Shown: in pieces, positions 8,843 to 17,426 of the stretch
Layout: every line of letters begins with the position of its first letter
Position numbering within the stretch: position 1 is the first letter of the stretch
Origin: Hyphomicrobiales bacterium
GTDB lineage: Bacteria; Pseudomonadota; Alphaproteobacteria; Rhizobiales; Devosiaceae
Reading direction: 5' to 3'
Length of the DNA stretch: 64,000 nt
Assembly (NCBI GenBank): GCA_027487555.1
Contig: JAIYDI010000033.1
Span: 62,001 to 126,000 of the forward strand
Notes under the pieces: generated by a model
What the model was told of the DNA's origin: nothing
Database searches by the model: none
What the model saw: the letters and a program-made list of their open reading frames with translations, nothing else
Made by a program: the position numbers and the translations under genes

Positions 8843-8897
8843 GGGATTGGCGGTGCGCAGGTGTCCGCCATTCCCCTCAATGATGACAGGGGATTGG
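8843..8897 (+). promoter_or_regulatory. Riboswitch expression platform with two exclusive hairpins
   Basis: The segment 8865-8877 (CCGCCATTCCCCT) can pair with 8843-8853 (GGGATTGGCGG, one mismatch) or with 8888-8897 (AGGGGATTGG, one mismatch). The second helix buries the Shine-Dalgarno AGGGGA of the gene starting at 8900; the first frees it. This suggests translational control. There is no U-tract, so transcription termination is less likely. Confidence 0.65.
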
Positions 8898-8899
8898 AC

Positions 8900-9967
8900 A
8901 TGACCTTCAGCAAATTCGTATCGGCGCTGGCCGTTTCGGCGCTTCTTGTGGGCAGCGCGGGCCACGCCCTCGCCGCGGAGAAGAAAGACTTCAAGGTGGC
9001 CTGGTCGATCTATGTCGGCTGGATGCCCTGGGGCTGGGCCTCGGACAATGGCATCGTGAAGAAATGGGCCGACAAATACGGCATCGCTATCGAGGTGACG
9101 CAGTTCAACGACTATGTGGAGTCGATGAACCAGTACACCGCCGGGGCCTATGACGCGGTGACCCTCACAAACATGGACGGCCTGTCGATCCCCGCCGCCG
9201 GCGGCGTCGACACCACCGCCGTCATCGTCGGCGATTTCTCGGCCGGCAATGACGCGGTGATCCTCAAGGACAAGACCAGCCTTGCCGACATCAAGGGCCA
9301 GAAGGTCAACCTCGTCGAGTATTCCGTGTCGGATTACCTGCTCTCCCGCGCGCTCGAAAGCGTGGGGCTGACTGAGCGTGACGTCTCGATCGTGAACACC
9401 TCCGACCCCGACATGGTCGGCGCCTTCCAGACTGCCGATGTGACGGCGATGGTGACCTGGAACCCGATGGTCTCCGAAATCGCCGCTCTGCCAAACGCCC
9501 ACAAGGTGTTCGACTCGGCGCAGATTCCCGGCGAGATCATCGACCTGATGGTCGCCAATACCGAGGTGCTGAAGGACAACCCGAGCTTCGGCAAGGCGCT
9601 GGTCGGCATCTGGTATGACACAATGGCCGTCATGACCTCCGATACCGCGGAAGGCGCTGCCGCCCGCGCCGCGATGGGCGCCGCCTCGGGCACCGACCAG
9701 GCCGGGTTCGAAAGCCAGCTCGCGGCAACCAAGCTGTTCCCCACCGCGGCCGAGGCCGTGGCCTTCACCACCTCGCCAGAGCTGAAGGGTACAATGGACA
9801 AGGTGCGGAACTTCCTCTTCGTCAAGGGCCTGCTTGGCTCCGGCGCGGCCTCGCCCGACTTCATCGGCATCGAGTTGCCCGACGGCTCGATCCTCGGCGA
9901 CAGCGCCAACGTCAAGCTGCGCTTTACGGCGGAGTACATGAAGGCCGCCGCCGACGGGGCACTCTGA
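8900..9967 (+). CDS. ABC transporter substrate-binding protein, putative guanidine (annotated urea) importer
   Basis: A 355-residue NMT1/THI5-like binding protein with signal peptide (1-25, ending GHALAA) and the start of the mature protein KVAWSIYVGWMPWGW. Proteins of this kind next to urea carboxylase genes are usually named urea ABC transporter binding protein. Under a guanidine riboswitch, with deiminase genes in the same operon, guanidine is the more likely ligand (inference). The frame is open back to 8747 inside the riboswitch; the ATG at 8900 is chosen for its AGGGGA site and signal peptide. A GC-rich hairpin follows the stop. Confidence 0.88.
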   Translation: MTFSKFVSALAVSALLVGSAGHALAAEKKDFKVAWSIYVGWMPWGWASDNGIVKKWADKYGIAIEVTQFNDYVESMNQYTAGAYDAVTLTNMDGLSIPAAGGVDTTAVIVGDFSAGNDAVILKDKTSLADIKGQKVNLVEYSVSDYLLSRALESVGLTERDVSIVNTSDPDMVGAFQTADVTAMVTWNPMVSEIAALPNAHKVFDSAQIPGEIIDLMVANTEVLKDNPSFGKALVGIWYDTMAVMTSDTAEGAAARAAMGAASGTDQAGFESQLAATKLFPTAAEAVAFTTSPELKGTMDKVRNFLFVKGLLGSGAASPDFIGIELPDGSILGDSANVKLRFTAEYMKAAADGAL

Positions 9968-9975
9968 GGCAACCC

Positions 9976-9998
9976 GGGCGCCCGTCCGGGCGCCCTCT
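9976..9998 (+). terminator. Hairpin after binding-protein gene (attenuator)
   Basis: GGGCGCCC-GTCC-GGGCGCCC followed by a weak CTCTCC tail, 20 bases before the permease ribosome binding site. It probably stabilises or attenuates the message rather than fully ending it. Confidence 0.5.
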
Positions 9999-10017
9999 CC
10001 GCCATCGGAGGCAGGCC

Positions 10018-10836
10018 ATGCGCTTCATCAATCTCAAGCCCAGCCGCACGACGCAGCTGATGCTGGCTGTCCTGCCCTTCGCCCTGCTCGTCATCGCCTA
10101 TGGCGTGGGCTCGGTGGTGCGGCTTGCCGAGAACCCGTCCGACAAGCTGCTCCCGGCGTTCGCGAGCCTTGTCGACGCCATCAACCGCATGGCCTTTACC
10201 GCTGATGTGCGCAGCGGCGAGTATCTGTTCTGGGCCGATACCCTCGCAAGCCTCGGCCGCCTTGGCATGGCGCTCGGCATCGCCACGGCCATCGCGCTGG
10301 TTTTCGGCATGCTGGTCGGCATGTTCCCCTATATCCGTGCGCTGCTCGCGCCGTTCCTTGCCGCCATCTCGATGGTGCCGCCTCTGGCGCTTTTGCCCAT
10401 CCTGTTCATCGCGCTCGGCCTTGGGGAAACCAGCAAGGTCACCCTCATCGTCATCGGCATCGCCCCGATCATGGTGCGCGATCTGGTGCTGCGCGTGCTC
10501 GACCTGCCGCGTGAACAGCTGATCAAGGCGCAGACACTCGGCGGTTCCTCCTGGCAGATCGGCATCCGGGTCGTGCTGCCACAGATCCTGCCGCGCCTCA
10601 TCGACGGGCTCAGGCTGCAGCTCGGCTCTGCCTGGCTGTTCCTCATCGCCGCCGAAGCGATCTCCGCCGACTCCGGGCTCGGCTACCGCATCTTCCTCGT
10701 CCGCCGCTATCTGTCGATGGACGTGATCTTCCCCTATGTGGCGTGGATCACGCTGCTTGCCGTCGTGGCGAACGTCGCTCTCGACCTGCTGCGCAGGCGG
10801 GTCTTTCCGTGGACCGAACTGGGCAAGGCGACATGA
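10018..10836 (+). CDS. ABC transporter permease (SsuC/TauC type), guanidine importer
   Basis: A 272-residue inner-membrane protein of the nitrate/sulfonate/taurine permease family. It has about six transmembrane helices and the cytoplasmic loop REQLIKAQTLGGSSWQIGI. The start has a GGAGG site. The end overlaps the ATPase gene by four bases. It forms the channel of the importer whose binding protein is encoded upstream. Confidence 0.9.
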   Translation: MRFINLKPSRTTQLMLAVLPFALLVIAYGVGSVVRLAENPSDKLLPAFASLVDAINRMAFTADVRSGEYLFWADTLASLGRLGMALGIATAIALVFGMLVGMFPYIRALLAPFLAAISMVPPLALLPILFIALGLGETSKVTLIVIGIAPIMVRDLVLRVLDLPREQLIKAQTLGGSSWQIGIRVVLPQILPRLIDGLRLQLGSAWLFLIAAEAISADSGLGYRIFLVRRYLSMDVIFPYVAWITLLAVVANVALDLLRRRVFPWTELGKAT

Positions 10837-11678
10837 TCCGCGTCGAGAATGTCTGGAAGGAATATGGCGAGCAGGTCGTGCTCGAGCGCATTTCGCTCGA
10901 TATCGCCGACCGCGCCTTCGTCGCCCTGGTCGGGCCATCGGGCTGCGGCAAGACGACGTTCCTGAAGCTCCTGCTCGGCGAGGAGCAGCCCAGCGAGGGC
11001 AGGATCACCCTCGATGGCCAGCCGCTGGCGCCCGAGCCGACGCCCGAGCGCGGCGTGGTGTTCCAGCGCTATTCGGTGTTCCCGCACCTCTCGGTACTCG
11101 ACAATGTGCTGATCGGCCGCGATTTTTCCGGCTCGCCCTTCCGTGGCCGGCTCGGCCGGGTCTCGCGTCGCGCCGCAGCCGATGAAGCCCGCGCGCTCAT
11201 CGCCGAAGTTGGGCTCTCGGGCAACGAGGACAAATATCCGGCGCAGTTGTCGGGCGGCATGCAGCAGCGGCTGGCGCTCGCGCAGGCGCTGATCATGCGG
11301 CCACGCGTCTTGCTGCTCGACGAGCCCTTCGGGGCGCTCGACCCCGGCATTCGCGCCGATATCCACGTCTTGATGAAGCGGCTCTGGAACGAGACCGATT
11401 TGACCGTGGTGATGGTGACGCACGATATGCGCGAGGCCTTCACGCTTGCGACCCGCGTCATCGCCTTCGAGCGGCCGCGCAATGCCCCGGCCGATCGGGT
11501 GCGCTATGGCGCGTCGCTCTCGAGCGATATCGCCGTGTGGCCGCCGCGCGTCGCGGGCCTGACCGACCCCGACAGCACGCCCTATACTTTCGCCAGCCCC
11601 GGCGGGGACGACCCCGCCCAAGCCACGGGCCCGCGCCGGGACGACCCGGCTCCCCCACTCGCAGGAGCCAAGCCGTGA
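10833..11678 (+). CDS. ABC transporter ATP-binding protein, guanidine importer
   Basis: A 281-residue ATPase. Walker A is GPSGCGKTT, the Q-loop is VVFQRYSVFPHLS, the signature LSGGMQQRLALAQAL and Walker B VLLLDEPFG. The family is SsuB/TauB/NrtD. The ~60-residue C-terminal tail is rich in Pro, Asp and Gly and has no recognisable domain. The ATG at 10833 overlaps the permease stop, so the longer frame from 10743 is rejected. The stop overlaps the GTG start of the next gene. Confidence 0.93.
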   Translation: MIRVENVWKEYGEQVVLERISLDIADRAFVALVGPSGCGKTTFLKLLLGEEQPSEGRITLDGQPLAPEPTPERGVVFQRYSVFPHLSVLDNVLIGRDFSGSPFRGRLGRVSRRAAADEARALIAEVGLSGNEDKYPAQLSGGMQQRLALAQALIMRPRVLLLDEPFGALDPGIRADIHVLMKRLWNETDLTVVMVTHDMREAFTLATRVIAFERPRNAPADRVRYGASLSSDIAVWPPRVAGLTDPDSTPYTFASPGGDDPAQATGPRRDDPAPPLAGAKP

Positions 11679-12487
11679 GCCGCACACCAGAGCAGATCGC
11701 CGCCGATCGCGCGCGTTACGAGGAACATCAGCGGAAGGGGCTGCAATCTGCCCCTCGCGCCCTGCCCCCGCCGAGCGCCCTGCCAGCGCCACCCATCGCC
11801 GACCCGCTGCATGTCGAGGTCATTCCCGGCGGCTGGTACTGGTGGGTCCGGCTTCAGAAGGGCGAGATGCTGCGCATCCAGCAGTCGCATGGGCCGGCCA
11901 CGGTCGCGCTCGTCGCGTGGAGCGCCGCCGATCCGAGCGAACGTCTCAACCTGCCCGATACGGTGAAGGTGCAGTGGAACACGCTGATCCAGAAGGGCCG
12001 CGTGCTCTTCTCCGACATGGGCCGCGTGCTGCTCTCGGTCACCGAGGATTCGACCGGCGGCGCGCATGACGTGCTGATGGGTGGCTCTACCGCCCTCTCG
12101 AACGCCGCGCGCTACACTGGCACCACCCGCAATACCCGCGACAATCTCGTGCTCCTGGCCGGCAAGCTCGGGCTCACCCGCCGCGATATTCCCTTGGCAT
12201 TGAGCCTCTTCGCGCCGGTGCGCGTCGGCGACGATGAAACGCTCGGCTGGCAGCCCGCGCTGCTCGATCCGGCCTCCGGACATTTCGTCGAGCTCCGCGC
12301 CGAGATGGACCTGCTCGTCGGGCTTTCCAACTGCCCGCATCCGCTCGATCCGAACCCGGATTATGCGTCCGCCCCGGTCACCATCACGCGTGTCGCAGCG
12401 AAGCCCGTGCCGCCCGACGATCCGTGCCGCACTGCCAGTGCCGAAGCCATTCGTGGCTTCGAAAACAACGCCCTCGCGGAGGCCTGA
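11675..12487 (+). CDS. UAAP1: carboxyguanidine deiminase-type subunit (DUF1989 family)
   Basis: A 270-residue protein of the urea amidolyase-associated/urea carboxylase-associated family. It has a DUF1989-like core (GGWYWWVRLQKGEMLRI to LSNCPHPLDPNPDY), including one cysteine in the conserved SNCPHP motif. Work on homologous pairs showed that together they deiminate carboxyguanidine to allophanate and ammonia; older urea annotations are misleading. The start is the GTG at 11675, which overlaps the ATPase stop and follows CAGGAG; the upstream frame encodes a non-homologous Pro/Arg-rich stretch. The next gene begins one base after its stop. Confidence 0.88.
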   Translation: MSRTPEQIAADRARYEEHQRKGLQSAPRALPPPSALPAPPIADPLHVEVIPGGWYWWVRLQKGEMLRIQQSHGPATVALVAWSAADPSERLNLPDTVKVQWNTLIQKGRVLFSDMGRVLLSVTEDSTGGAHDVLMGGSTALSNAARYTGTTRNTRDNLVLLAGKLGLTRRDIPLALSLFAPVRVGDDETLGWQPALLDPASGHFVELRAEMDLLVGLSNCPHPLDPNPDYASAPVTITRVAAKPVPPDDPCRTASAEAIRGFENNALAEA

Positions 12488-12488
12488 G

Positions 12489-13112
12489 ATGCGCACCCTA
12501 GAGAACGCCATCCAGAACCATCTGATCCCCGCCGAAGCGCCCTGGTCGGGCCTCGTGAAAACGGGCCAGGTCATCCGCATCATCGACAGCGAGGGCCAGC
12601 AGGCCGTCGACACGCTGTTCTACCGCGCTGACAATTACGCCGAGCGCTATTCGGCGCAGGATACGCTGCGCGTGCAGGGCTCGGCCTATGTCGGAGTGGG
12701 CACGAAAATCGTCTCCAACGAAGGCAATGTCATGCTGACGGTTACGGCCGACAGCTGCGGCCGCCACGACACCATGGCCGGCGCCTGCTCGTGCGAGAGC
12801 AACATTGTCCGCTTCGGCCACGAGACGCGGTACCTGCACGCCTGCCGCGACAATTTCCTGCTCGAAGTGTCGCGCTACGGCATGGGCAAGCGCGATATCG
12901 TGCCCAATATCAACTTCTTCATGAACGTGCCGATCGCCCCTTCGGGCGTCATGACCATCGTCGATGGCCTCTCGCGCCCCGGCGACCATGTCGAGCTCGT
13001 CGCCGAAATGGACGTGCTCTGCGTCATTTCCAACTGCCCGCAGGTCAACAACCCCTGCAACGGCTTCAACCCGACGCCCATCCAAGTACTGGTCTGGGAG
13101 GGGGAGGAATGA
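12489..13112 (+). CDS. UAAP2: carboxyguanidine deiminase-type subunit (DUF1989 family)
   Basis: A 207-residue DUF1989 protein, partner and paralogue of the one encoded upstream. Cysteines are in DSCGRHDTM, ACSCESN and SNCPQVNNPCNGFNPTPI, as expected for the metal- and substrate-binding part of the pair. Predicted role: conversion of carboxyguanidine, made by the biotin carboxylase encoded downstream, to allophanate. The start at 12489 is one base after the UAAP1 stop, implying coupled translation. The longer frame from 12234 lies inside UAAP1 and is rejected. Confidence 0.9.
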   Translation: MRTLENAIQNHLIPAEAPWSGLVKTGQVIRIIDSEGQQAVDTLFYRADNYAERYSAQDTLRVQGSAYVGVGTKIVSNEGNVMLTVTADSCGRHDTMAGACSCESNIVRFGHETRYLHACRDNFLLEVSRYGMGKRDIVPNINFFMNVPIAPSGVMTIVDGLSRPGDHVELVAEMDVLCVISNCPQVNNPCNGFNPTPIQVLVWEGEE

Positions 13113-13148
13113 GTCTGTCGCACAGGCCCACCACCACCTCGATGTCAT

Positions 13149-13236
13149 GCCGGCGAAGGCCGGCACCCATCCTCGAAAGCCTCCACCATCACGGCACGCG
13201 GTCATATCCCAGGTTGGGCCCCGGCCTGCGCCGGGG
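13149..13236. repeat. Palindromic intergenic repeat (family A)
   Basis: Two GC palindromes, GCCGGCGAAGGCCGGC (13149-13164) and CCCCGGCCTGCGCCGGGG (13219-13236), in the 163-base gap before the carboxylase gene. The same unit, inverted, occurs at 38992-39090, and a degenerate half at 50268-50300. It interrupts an otherwise tightly packed operon. Confidence 0.65.
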
Positions 13237-13275
13237 TGACTCCGTGCATGTGCCGAACATCGCTGGAGCCCGCTG

Positions 13276-16200
13276 ATGTTCACCAAAGTCGTGATTGCCA
13301 ACCGCGGCGAGATCGCGGTGCGCATCATTCGCACGCTCCGAAAACTCGGCATCGCATCCGTCGCGGTCTATTCCGATGCCGATCGCTTCACCCGCGCCGT
13401 GGCGCTGGCCGATGAAGCGGTGCGGCTCGGGCCGGCGCCTGCCACCGAGAGCTACCTCGATATCGACGCCGTGATAGCCGCCTGCAAGGCAACCGGCGCA
13501 GAGGCGGTGCATCCCGGTTACGGGTTCCTGTCGGAAAACACCCGTTTCGCCCGCCGCCTCGCCGAGGAAGGCATCGCGTTCATCGGGCCAACGCCCGAAA
13601 ACATCGAAGCCTTCGGGCTCAAGCACACCGCCCGCGAGATCGCGCAGGCGGCGGGCGTACCGCTGCTGCCTGGCACCGGCCTCCTCGCCACGCTCGAGGA
13701 CGCGCTCGCTGCCGCCGAAACCGTCACCTATCCGGTGATGCTGAAATCCACCGCGGGCGGTGGCGGCATAGGCATGTCGCTCTGCGCTGATGCGGCGGCG
13801 CTCAAAGCCGCGTTCGAAAGCGTGCAGCGCACGGCGAAATCCAGCTTCGGCGATGCGCGTGTCTATCTCGAACGCTTCGTCTCCGACGCGCGGCATGTCG
13901 AAGTGCAGATTTTCGGCGACGGCAAGGGCCGCGTCGTGGCGCTCGGCGAGCGTGACTGTTCGCTGCAACGCCGCAACCAGAAGGTGGTCGAGGAGACCCC
14001 CGCGCCCGGCCTCTCCGCCGCGGTGCGCGCCCGCCTGCACGATGCCGCCGTGCGGCTCGGGCAAGCCGTCGGCTACCGCTCGGCAGGTACGGTCGAGTTC
14101 ATCTATGATCCGGTGCGCGAGGAATTCTACTTCCTAGAGGTCAATACCCGCCTGCAAGTCGAGCATCCGGTGACGGAAGAAGTGCTCGGTATCGACCTTG
14201 TCGAGTGGATGATCCGCAATGCGGCGGGCGAGGACGTGATCCCCGCGACCCTGCCCCAGCCGAAGGGCGCGGCCATCGAGGTGCGGCTCTATGCCGAAAT
14301 CCCGCATGCGAGTTTCCAGCCGAGCGCCGGGCTGTTGACCGAGGTCCGCTTCGGCCCCGCCCGCATCGACGGCTGGATCGAGACCGGCACCGAGGTCACC
14401 TCGTACTACGATCCGATGCTGGCGAAGATCATCGTCCATGCCGCGGATCGCCCGGCCGCCATCGCGAAGCTGCGCGCAGCGCTCGCGGAAACCTCGATCT
14501 CCGGCATCGAGACCAATCTCGACTACCTCCGCGCCATCGCCGCCTCCGAGCTGCTGGCCTCGGGCCAGGTGGCCACCACCGCGCTCAGGACCTTCCCCTT
14601 CACGCCCGATGTCATCGAGGTGCTGGTCCCCGGCGCGCAATCGAGCGTGCAGGAACTGCCGGGCCGCCTCGGGCTCTGGCATGTCGGCGTGCCGCCTTCG
14701 GGCCCGATGGACGAAAAGCACTTCCGCCGCGCCAACCGGCTCGTCGGCAATTCCGATACCACCACCGCGCTCGAACTCACCGTCAACGGCCCGACGCTGC
14801 GCTTCCATCAGGCGGCGACCGTGGCGCTTGCCGGCGCGACCATGCCGATGCGTCTCGACGGTGTGGCCGTGCCGCATGATGCGGCCGTCAGCATATCGGC
14901 GGGCCAGTTGCTTGCCATTGGCGCTGTCGAAGGGCCCGGCCAGCGGTCCTACCTTGCCATTGAGGGTGGCATCGCCGCGCCCATGGTGATGGGCTCGCGC
15001 GCCACCTTCGCGCTCGGGCAGTTCGGCGGCCACGCCACCGGCACGCTCCGCACCGGCGATGTGCTGCACATGGCCCGCGCCCCGCAATCTGCGGAGCCGG
15101 TTTCGGCCCCTGAGCCCCTTACCCGCGAGTGGCAGATCGGCGTGGTCTATGGCCCGCATGGCGCGCCGGATTTCTTTCTCGACGACGATATCGAGACGCT
15201 CTTCTCAACGGCCTACGAGGTGCATTTCAACTCGGCGCGCACCGGCGTCCGGCTCATGGGTCCGGCCCCGAAATGGGCGCGGCGCGACGGTGGCGAGGCG
15301 GGGCTGCATCCCTCGAACCTCCACGACAATGCCTATGCCATCGGCGCCATCGATTTCACCGGCGACATGCCGATCATTTTGGGCCCTGATGGTCCGAGCC
15401 TTGGCGGCTTCGTCTGCCCGGCGGTGATCGCGCGCGACGAGTTGTGGAAAATGGGGCAGCTAAAGCCCGGCGACAGCGTGCGCTTCGTGCCCATTGCCCG
15501 GCCCGGGGATGCCTTGGCCGGCCCCGCCGTACACCGCTTCAGGGAGGCGCAATCGGCGATCGTCGGCCGGCGCGACGATGGGCCGGTACCGGTGGTCTAT
15601 CGCCGGCAGGGCGACGACAATCTGCTCGTCGAATATGGCGACATGCGCCTCGATATCGCGCTGCGCCTCAGGGTGCAGAAGCTGATGGAGGCCCTGCGCG
15701 CCGAGGCGCCTGACCTCGCCATCGATCTCACCCCCGGCATCCGCTCGCTCCAGATCCACTACGATGGCACCTCGCTCGGCCGCGGCCGCCTGCTCGGGCT
15801 GCTTGGTGAGATCGAGCAATCGCTGCCGCCCGCCGAAGCCATGTCCGTGCCGAGCCGCATCGTGCATCTGCCGTTGTCGTGGGATGACCCCGAGGCGCAG
15901 CTCGCCATGCGGAAATATCAGGAGCTGGTGCGCCCCAACGCGCCCTGGTGCCCGGACAATATCGATTTCATCCGCCGCATCAACGGCTTGCCCTCCCGCG
16001 AGGCCGTGCAGCAGACCATTTTCGATGCGTCCTATCTGGTGCTGGGTTTGGGCGATGTTTATCTCGGCGCGCCGGTCGCCACCCCCACCGATCCGCGCCA
16101 CCGGCTCGTCACCACCAAGTACAACCCAGCCCGCACCTGGACCCCTGAAAACGCCGTCGGCATCGGCGGGGCCTATATGTGCATCTACGGCATGGAAGGT

Positions 16201-16806
16201 CCGGGCGGCTACCAGCTGTTCGGCCGGACGATTCAAGTCTGGAACACCTGGCGGCAGACACCAGTCTTCGGGCCCGGCAAGCCCTGGCTGCTCGATTTCT
16301 TCGATCAGGTGCGGTTCTTCCCCGTCTCGCATGACGAGTTGATGGATGCCCGCGCCGCCTTCCCGCATGGCGCCTATCCGATCCGCATCGAGGAGACGCA
16401 GTTCCGCTATGCCGATTATGCCGCCGAGCTCGCGCGCAATTCGGGCGCCATCTCGGCCTTCAAGGCGGGCCAGCAATCGGCCTTCGAGGCCGAGCGCCAG
16501 CGCTGGAAGGACGAGGGGCTCGACAGCTTCACCGTCGACGATCGTGCCATCGCCATCTCCGACGACGCGGTGCCTCCGGGCCATTCGGGCATCGAAAGCG
16601 CTGTGCCGGGCAATATCTGGAAGATCCTCGTTGCCGAGGGCGACAGCGTCGCTGCCGGCCAGCCCGTCGCCATCATCGAGTCCATGAAAATGGAAATTAC
16701 CCTCGCCGCGCGGGAAGCCGGCACCATCCGGCAATTGCGCGCCGGTCCCGGCCGAAACATCAAGGCTGGCGACATCATCATGATCATGGAGAACCAACAA
16801 CAATGA
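13276..16806 (+). CDS. Biotin-dependent urea/guanidine carboxylase
   Basis: A 1176-residue multidomain enzyme, normal for bacterial urea carboxylases. The biotin carboxylase part (N-terminal, ATP-grasp and C-terminal subdomains) covers about 1-450. Then come the two carboxyltransferase parts related to KipA/allophanate hydrolase subunit 2 (about 455-770) and subunit 1/KipI (about 790-1060). The biotinyl domain has the ESMKME motif with biotin-accepting Lys1138. It carboxylates urea-like nitrogen compounds with ATP and bicarbonate. The guanidine riboswitch and UAAP1/2 genes argue that guanidine is the natural substrate, giving carboxyguanidine (inference supported by work on homologues). Its stop overlaps the next start (ATGA). 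Confidence 0.93.
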   Translation: MFTKVVIANRGEIAVRIIRTLRKLGIASVAVYSDADRFTRAVALADEAVRLGPAPATESYLDIDAVIAACKATGAEAVHPGYGFLSENTRFARRLAEEGIAFIGPTPENIEAFGLKHTAREIAQAAGVPLLPGTGLLATLEDALAAAETVTYPVMLKSTAGGGGIGMSLCADAAALKAAFESVQRTAKSSFGDARVYLERFVSDARHVEVQIFGDGKGRVVALGERDCSLQRRNQKVVEETPAPGLSAAVRARLHDAAVRLGQAVGYRSAGTVEFIYDPVREEFYFLEVNTRLQVEHPVTEEVLGIDLVEWMIRNAAGEDVIPATLPQPKGAAIEVRLYAEIPHASFQPSAGLLTEVRFGPARIDGWIETGTEVTSYYDPMLAKIIVHAADRPAAIAKLRAALAETSISGIETNLDYLRAIAASELLASGQVATTALRTFPFTPDVIEVLVPGAQSSVQELPGRLGLWHVGVPPSGPMDEKHFRRANRLVGNSDTTTALELTVNGPTLRFHQAATVALAGATMPMRLDGVAVPHDAAVSISAGQLLAIGAVEGPGQRSYLAIEGGIAAPMVMGSRATFALGQFGGHATGTLRTGDVLHMARAPQSAEPVSAPEPLTREWQIGVVYGPHGAPDFFLDDDIETLFSTAYEVHFNSARTGVRLMGPAPKWARRDGGEAGLHPSNLHDNAYAIGAIDFTGDMPIILGPDGPSLGGFVCPAVIARDELWKMGQLKPGDSVRFVPIARPGDALAGPAVHRFREAQSAIVGRRDDGPVPVVYRRQGDDNLLVEYGDMRLDIALRLRVQKLMEALRAEAPDLAIDLTPGIRSLQIHYDGTSLGRGRLLGLLGEIEQSLPPAEAMSVPSRIVHLPLSWDDPEAQLAMRKYQELVRPNAPWCPDNIDFIRRINGLPSREAVQQTIFDASYLVLGLGDVYLGAPVATPTDPRHRLVTTKYNPARTWTPENAVGIGGAYMCIYGMEGPGGYQLFGRTIQVWNTWRQTPVFGPGKPWLLDFFDQVRFFPVSHDELMDARAAFPHGAYPIRIEETQFRYADYAAELARNSGAISAFKAGQQSAFEAERQRWKDEGLDSFTVDDRAIAISDDAVPPGHSGIESAVPGNIWKILVAEGDSVAAGQPVAIIESMKMEITLAAREAGTIRQLRAGPGRNIKAGDIIMIMENQQQ

Positions 16807-17219
16807 CCACCGCACAAAGCGAGACCATGATCCCGATCGTCGTCGTCGGGGCCCACCTCACCGGGCTGCCGCTCAATCACGAATTGTCGGGCAACGGCGG
16901 GCAGATGCTGAAAGCCGCGCGCACCGCGGCCGATTACCGGCTCTTCGCACTCGCCAATACCGTGCCGCCCAAGCCCGGCATGGTGCGCGAGCCGGGCTTT
17001 GCCGGGCCAGGGCTCGAAGTCGAGGTCTGGGCGCTGCCTGCCGATGCCTTCGGGCGCTTCGTGGCGAAAATCCCGGCGCCGCTCGGCATCGGCAAGGTCA
17101 CGCTCGAGGATGGCACAAGCCATTCGGGCTTCCTCTGCGAGGCCCATGCGGTGGACTCATCCACGGAAATCACCAGCTTCGGCGGCTGGCGCGCTTACCT
17201 GAAGTCGCTGCAGGGGTAG
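16803..17219 (+). CDS. Free-standing allophanate hydrolase C-terminal domain
   Basis: A 138-residue protein that resembles only the C-terminal domain of allophanate hydrolase (AtzF/DUR1), which has a gamma-glutamylcyclotransferase-like fold. Visible motifs are VVGAHLTGLPLNHEL, YRLFALANTVPPKPGM and FVAKIPAPLGIGKVTLEDG. In the full enzyme this domain decarboxylates the N-carboxycarbamate made by the amidase half. Here the amidase half (about 450 residues) is absent. The gene starts inside the carboxylase stop, so there is no room for it upstream, and nothing amidase-like follows. Either an amidase encoded elsewhere completes the pathway or the domain acts alone. Confidence 0.85.
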   Translation: MTTAQSETMIPIVVVGAHLTGLPLNHELSGNGGQMLKAARTAADYRLFALANTVPPKPGMVREPGFAGPGLEVEVWALPADAFGRFVAKIPAPLGIGKVTLEDGTSHSGFLCEAHAVDSSTEITSFGGWRAYLKSLQG

Positions 17220-17426
17220 TTCGGCGTCGGTGTCGCAGGCCTGAGTTCGCCGCACCCAGAGCCTGTCGAAGGACTTCGAGCCGGCCCGGAGGGCAAAGTC
17301 ATGCCAGTGGCATGACTTTGGGAAAGAAGGCCAACGGGCTGTGCCCGAATGGCTGGCGCTGCGTACACACTGTCCTCGTGGTTCGACAAGCTCACCATGA
17401 GGACGGTCACGTCACCGCGAACCCGC
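17220..17426. repeat. Intergenic repeat (family B)
   Basis: No gene seen. It contains CCTCGTGGTTCGACAAGCTC at 17374-17393, the start of a 29-base unit that runs to 17402 and recurs inverted at 41224-41252. A related CCTGTCGAAGGACTTCGAG segment lies near 17262. It separates the guanidine operon from a convergent gene. Confidence 0.55.

Noticed and set aside
8747-8899. Longer N-terminus for the guanidine-type binding protein
   Set aside because: It would translate the riboswitch aptamer and put the signal peptide inside the protein.
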